From positions 4,768,501 through 4,832,500 of the forward strand of contig NZ_JADBDT010000001.1 in the NCBI RefSeq assembly GCF_014873485.1: a stretch of DNA of 64,000 nucleotides. Direction: 5' to 3'. Under the pieces are notes generated by a model. It searched no databases, had not been told where the DNA came from, and saw only the letters and a list, made by a program, of their open reading frames with translations. The position numbers and the translations under genes are program-made. This document shows positions 61,386 through 64,000 of the stretch, piece by piece (position 1 is the stretch's first letter; each line of letters begins with the position of its first letter). The DNA comes from Sphingopyxis sp. OAS728 (GTDB taxonomy: Bacteria > Pseudomonadota > Alphaproteobacteria > Sphingomonadales > Sphingomonadaceae).

Positions 61386-63466
61386 ATACGAAATTGCCCG
61401 ACGCTCCGCTGCCTTCGGTGCCGCCAAAGGATAAGCTGTACGTCGCGGCGAAATCGTCCGAGCCCGACATCGCGGAATTCGCTTCCGAAAGCGTGATCAT
61501 CTTCGATGTCGAGGGCGCAGTTCACTACTGGAACCCCGCGTCGGAAGCCTTGTACGGCTGGCCCGCGCTCACCATGATCGGCCGCGGGATCGGCCATCTT
61601 TCGACGCGCAGCGAAAATGAGCGCGAGCACTGGCGCATGCTGCTTCAGGAGGGCGGATGGCAGGGCGTGGTCAGTCGCCGCACCCCTTCGGGCATCCATA
61701 TCGCGGTCGATATCCGCCAATATGTCCGCTACGCGCAGGACGGGACGCCGCGCGATGTCATCGAATATGGGCGGCAGTCGCTGAATGAGGGAGCGGTCGC
61801 GGGAGCCGATTGGCATATCCCCGACCGGCTGATGGCGGCGAGCTGGGAGATCGACGTCTCCGATGCCGCGGCGCTGATCGCCGAGATCGCACGGCTGCGC
61901 GAGGCGGGCGGGATCGACGAACGGGATATGAACGCTCTCCATCACAAATTGGTCAAGGCGGCGCGGATCGTCAATGTGAACGAGCGGACAATGCGTCTGG
62001 TCGGCGGTAATCGCGGTCGTGACCTGATGATCGGCCAGCCGGTCGCGGGTTTCTGGCCGCTGGAGAGCCGCGTTGCCGTCGCGGGCCTGATCGTCGATGC
62101 GATGACCGGGCAGACCGAGGGGGCAACCTATCGCCGGCAAATGCCGTCGGACGGCATATTGCGCGACCCGCTGGTGACGGTGTGGCGCGCCGAGGAGCCG
62201 GGGCGGATCTATGTCGCGGTCAACGGCGCGGTCGATGACGACCGCTCCTATGTCTATCTTCGCGCGAGCGAGGCGCGATACCGCAAGCTCGTCCATCACA
62301 TGCCGGTTGCGCTGTGGCAGGTCGATGCCAGCCACATGGGCCGCATCTACAACGATATCCGCGAAACCGGCGTCACCGATTTCGGCGCCTACCTCGATGA
62401 ACATCCCGAACTTATCGAGCTCGCCGCAACCACGGTGCAGATTACCGATGTCAATCGCGCGGCGGTACAGTTGCTCGGCGGCACCAGCGCGCTCGACCTG
62501 ATGCGCCCCGTCGGATATTTGTTCACGATCAGCCGCCACTCGCTGCGCAATGTCATGATCGGCCGCTTCAACGGGCAGGCGGATCATAGCGAAGTGACCA
62601 AGGTCCAGACCTTCGACGGCCGGGTGCTCGACGTGCGTATGTCGGTGACCTATCCAAAGGTGCTCGCCGAACTGGACGTCACCATCTTCAGTTTCGAGGA
62701 TGTGACCGAACGGCTGAGCATGGAGGCCGAGATCCGGCAGCTCCAGGCCGATTTTACCCACGCCGCGCGCATTTCGACGCTGGGGGAACTCACGACATCG
62801 ATCGCGCACGAGATCAATCAGCCGCTCGCGGCGATCGTCACCAATGCCGAGACCAGCCTGCGCTGGCTCTCGCGCGACGACCCCAATGTCGAAAAGGTCA
62901 AGGCGCTGACCACGCGTATCGCGGCAAGTGGACGCCGCGCCAGCGACATCGTCCAGCATATCCGCGGCATGGCATCGAAACGGCAGCCCGAGCGCTCGGC
63001 GATCGATCTGAACGAGATCGTGCAGGAATCGCTGATTTTCATCCGTCACGAGATTGAGTCGCAATCGATCGCGATCACCACGAATCTCGCCCGGTCACTC
63101 CCGGAAACGATGGGCGACCGGATCCAGTTGCAGCAGGTCGTCGTGAACCTGCTCATCAACAGCGTCCAGGCGGTCGAAGCGCAGGCCAAGGGCAAGCGCG
63201 AGATCTGCATCGGGACGCAATTGACCGAGGACGGCGCGCTCGCCTTCACCCTTCGCGACACCGGGCCGGGCATTCGGCCGGACGATCTCGACCGCATTTT
63301 CGAAGGCTTCTTCACGACGAAGGAGGCGGGCATGGGGATCGGCCTCGCGATCTGCCAATCGATCATCGCGGAACATGGCGGATCGATCACCGCATCCAAC
63401 CATGCGGGTGGCGGCGCCGAGTTCCGGTTCGTCATTCCTGTCGAAGCCCCTGACGGATCGGCATAG
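61382..63466 (+). CDS. PAS-domain sensor histidine kinase
   Basis: A 694-residue kinase with no clear membrane helix. An N-terminal PAS domain starts near residue 33 (FDVEGAVHYWNPASEALYGW). A middle region with two PAS-like segments (LHHKLVKAARIVNVNERTMRL; YRKLVHHMPVALWQVDAS) follows. HisKA is HEINQPLAAIVTNAETSLRWL; the ATPase boxes are NLLINSVQAV, DTGPGIRPDD and MGIGLAICQSII. It looks like cytosolic FixL/StyS/TodS-type kinases. The GTG start overlaps the single-domain regulator; the kinase and both regulators form one signalling unit. Confidence 0.9.
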   Translation: MNTKLPDAPLPSVPPKDKLYVAAKSSEPDIAEFASESVIIFDVEGAVHYWNPASEALYGWPALTMIGRGIGHLSTRSENEREHWRMLLQEGGWQGVVSRRTPSGIHIAVDIRQYVRYAQDGTPRDVIEYGRQSLNEGAVAGADWHIPDRLMAASWEIDVSDAAALIAEIARLREAGGIDERDMNALHHKLVKAARIVNVNERTMRLVGGNRGRDLMIGQPVAGFWPLESRVAVAGLIVDAMTGQTEGATYRRQMPSDGILRDPLVTVWRAEEPGRIYVAVNGAVDDDRSYVYLRASEARYRKLVHHMPVALWQVDASHMGRIYNDIRETGVTDFGAYLDEHPELIELAATTVQITDVNRAAVQLLGGTSALDLMRPVGYLFTISRHSLRNVMIGRFNGQADHSEVTKVQTFDGRVLDVRMSVTYPKVLAELDVTIFSFEDVTERLSMEAEIRQLQADFTHAARISTLGELTTSIAHEINQPLAAIVTNAETSLRWLSRDDPNVEKVKALTTRIAASGRRASDIVQHIRGMASKRQPERSAIDLNEIVQESLIFIRHEIESQSIAITTNLARSLPETMGDRIQLQQVVVNLLINSVQAVEAQAKGKREICIGTQLTEDGALAFTLRDTGPGIRPDDLDRIFEGFFTTKEAGMGIGLAICQSIIAEHGGSITASNHAGGGAEFRFVIPVEAPDGSA

Positions 63467-63622
63467 CTATCCGGCACGAATAGCTGATGGTTGTCGTTCC
63501 GCCCTATGCTTTGGTCTGGGGGCAGGGGCATGCGACTGGAAAATGATCATACTTTCATCTGATAGGCGCCGATCCAACGTCCGGGCATGGCTGATACAGC
63601 CAACTGTAAAAAGGATGATGAC
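63467..63622. promoter_or_regulatory. Intergenic region before the alpha/beta hydrolase
   Basis: No gene is seen. An AT-richer stretch with ATGATCATACTTTCAT lies near 63543-63558, with TGATCA as a small palindrome. It is a possible promoter or operator of the hydrolase, perhaps a target of the FixJ-like regulator upstream. The evidence is thin. Confidence 0.25.
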
Positions 63623-64000
63623 ATGTATCGCTCCATTCGTTCGGCGGCGCTTGCCGCACTCCTCTTCTCGGGTACCGTCAGCGCGCATGCCGAGGATGTG
63701 ACGGCTAAGCCGACGGTCGTTCTCGTTCATGGTGCCTTCGCCGATTCCTCGGGCTGGAACGACGTGATCACGCGCCTCGAAAAGGATGGCTATCCGGTGA
63801 TCGCCGCCGCCAATCCGCTGCGCAGCGTCGCGGGCGACGCCGAAAGCGTCGCGTCGGTCGTCCGCTCGATACCGGGCCGCGTGGTCCTCGTCGGCCACAG
63901 CTATGGCGGCGTCGTCATCACCGAAGCCGCGAAGGGCAACGCCAATGTGAAGGCGCTGGTCTATGTCGCCGGTTTCCTGCCCGACACGGGGGAGTCGGCG
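63623..64000 (+). CDS. Exported alpha/beta hydrolase, C-terminus cut by window edge
   Basis: The first 126 codons are present. There is a signal peptide (MYRSIRSAALAALLFSGTVSAHA|ED), strand LVHGAFADSSGW with the oxyanion HGAF motif, and the nucleophile elbow VGHSYGGVVI. This matches the small periplasmic alpha/beta hydrolases of the salicylate-esterase/haloperoxidase-like type that often lie beside FixJ/PAS-kinase systems in Alphaproteobacteria. AAAAAGGATGATGAC precedes ATG 63623. The catalytic Asp and His would be beyond the window. Confidence 0.85.
   Translation, partial: MYRSIRSAALAALLFSGTVSAHAEDVTAKPTVVLVHGAFADSSGWNDVITRLEKDGYPVIAAANPLRSVAGDAESVASVVRSIPGRVVLVGHSYGGVVITEAAKGNANVKALVYVAGFLPDTGESA

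Overview
The window is high-GC, densely packed chromosomal DNA from an alphaproteobacterium, most likely a sphingomonad (Sphingopyxis/Sphingomonas/Sphingobium type). The signs are four large TonB-dependent receptors, five glutathione S-transferases (GSTs), CoA-dependent catabolic enzymes, HMG-CoA lyase, FixJ/FixL-like regulators, and intergenic palindromes of the kind common in sphingomonad genomes. I see no rRNA, tRNA, CRISPR array, insertion sequence or phage gene. Both window edges cut a gene.

Region 1 (1-20.6 kb) is a catabolic island. It holds a MetE-like protein, an acyl-CoA ligase, a seven-gene minus-strand operon (MFS transporter, SDR, SnoaL-like, carboxymuconolactone-decarboxylase-like, SMP-30 lactonase, GST, VOC protein) ending at an intrinsic terminator, a second SDR, three more GSTs, a TonB receptor, a DUF3237 protein, a CoA-transferase, HMG-CoA lyase, an EamA permease and two acyl-CoA dehydrogenases. 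Five intergenic regions carry variants of one palindrome, ACTTAGTATACTAAGT, so the island looks like a single regulon for an unidentified carboxylic acid or xenobiotic processed with both CoA and glutathione.

Region 2 (20.7-24.9 kb) has a LuxR-type regulator divergent from a TonB receptor and an MpaB/DUF2236 protein, with a perfect inverted repeat between them. Region 3 (24.9-38.8 kb) is a D-amino-acid/D-glutamyl-peptide scavenging locus: a D-aminoacylase-like protein with an XRE-cupin regulator on the minus strand, then on the plus strand a serine hydrolase, the racemase DgcA, a dipeptidase, a TonB receptor, the N-acetyltransferase DgcN, a YkvI-like permease, a second serine hydrolase and a lipoprotein dipeptidase. 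Genes overlap by 1-4 bases in many places, and the two plus-strand units share a promoter/operator motif. The likely flow is uptake of peptidoglycan fragments, trimming of peptides, and conversion of D-Glu to N-acetyl-L-Glu.

Region 4 (38.9-47.7 kb) is a DctBD-type two-component system divergent from a dctA - TonB receptor - SGNH hydrolase operon. The response regulator lacks the sigma-54-contacting GAFTGA loop. Region 5 (47.7-60 kb) is a mixed stress/redox region: two NmrA-like paralogues, an AhpD-like protein, a GST, an alpha/beta hydrolase-OsmC fusion, DUF1810, a small acetyltransferase, an azoreductase, a MocR regulator and an unusual ferritin-like/Fer4_19/double-CDGSH fusion protein, followed by a LysR/SDR divergent pair. 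Region 6 (60-64 kb) is a FixJ-like regulator, a stand-alone receiver and a PAS histidine kinase, then the start of a secreted alpha/beta hydrolase.

Functions come from reading the proteins without database searches; promoter and operator calls are by eye.
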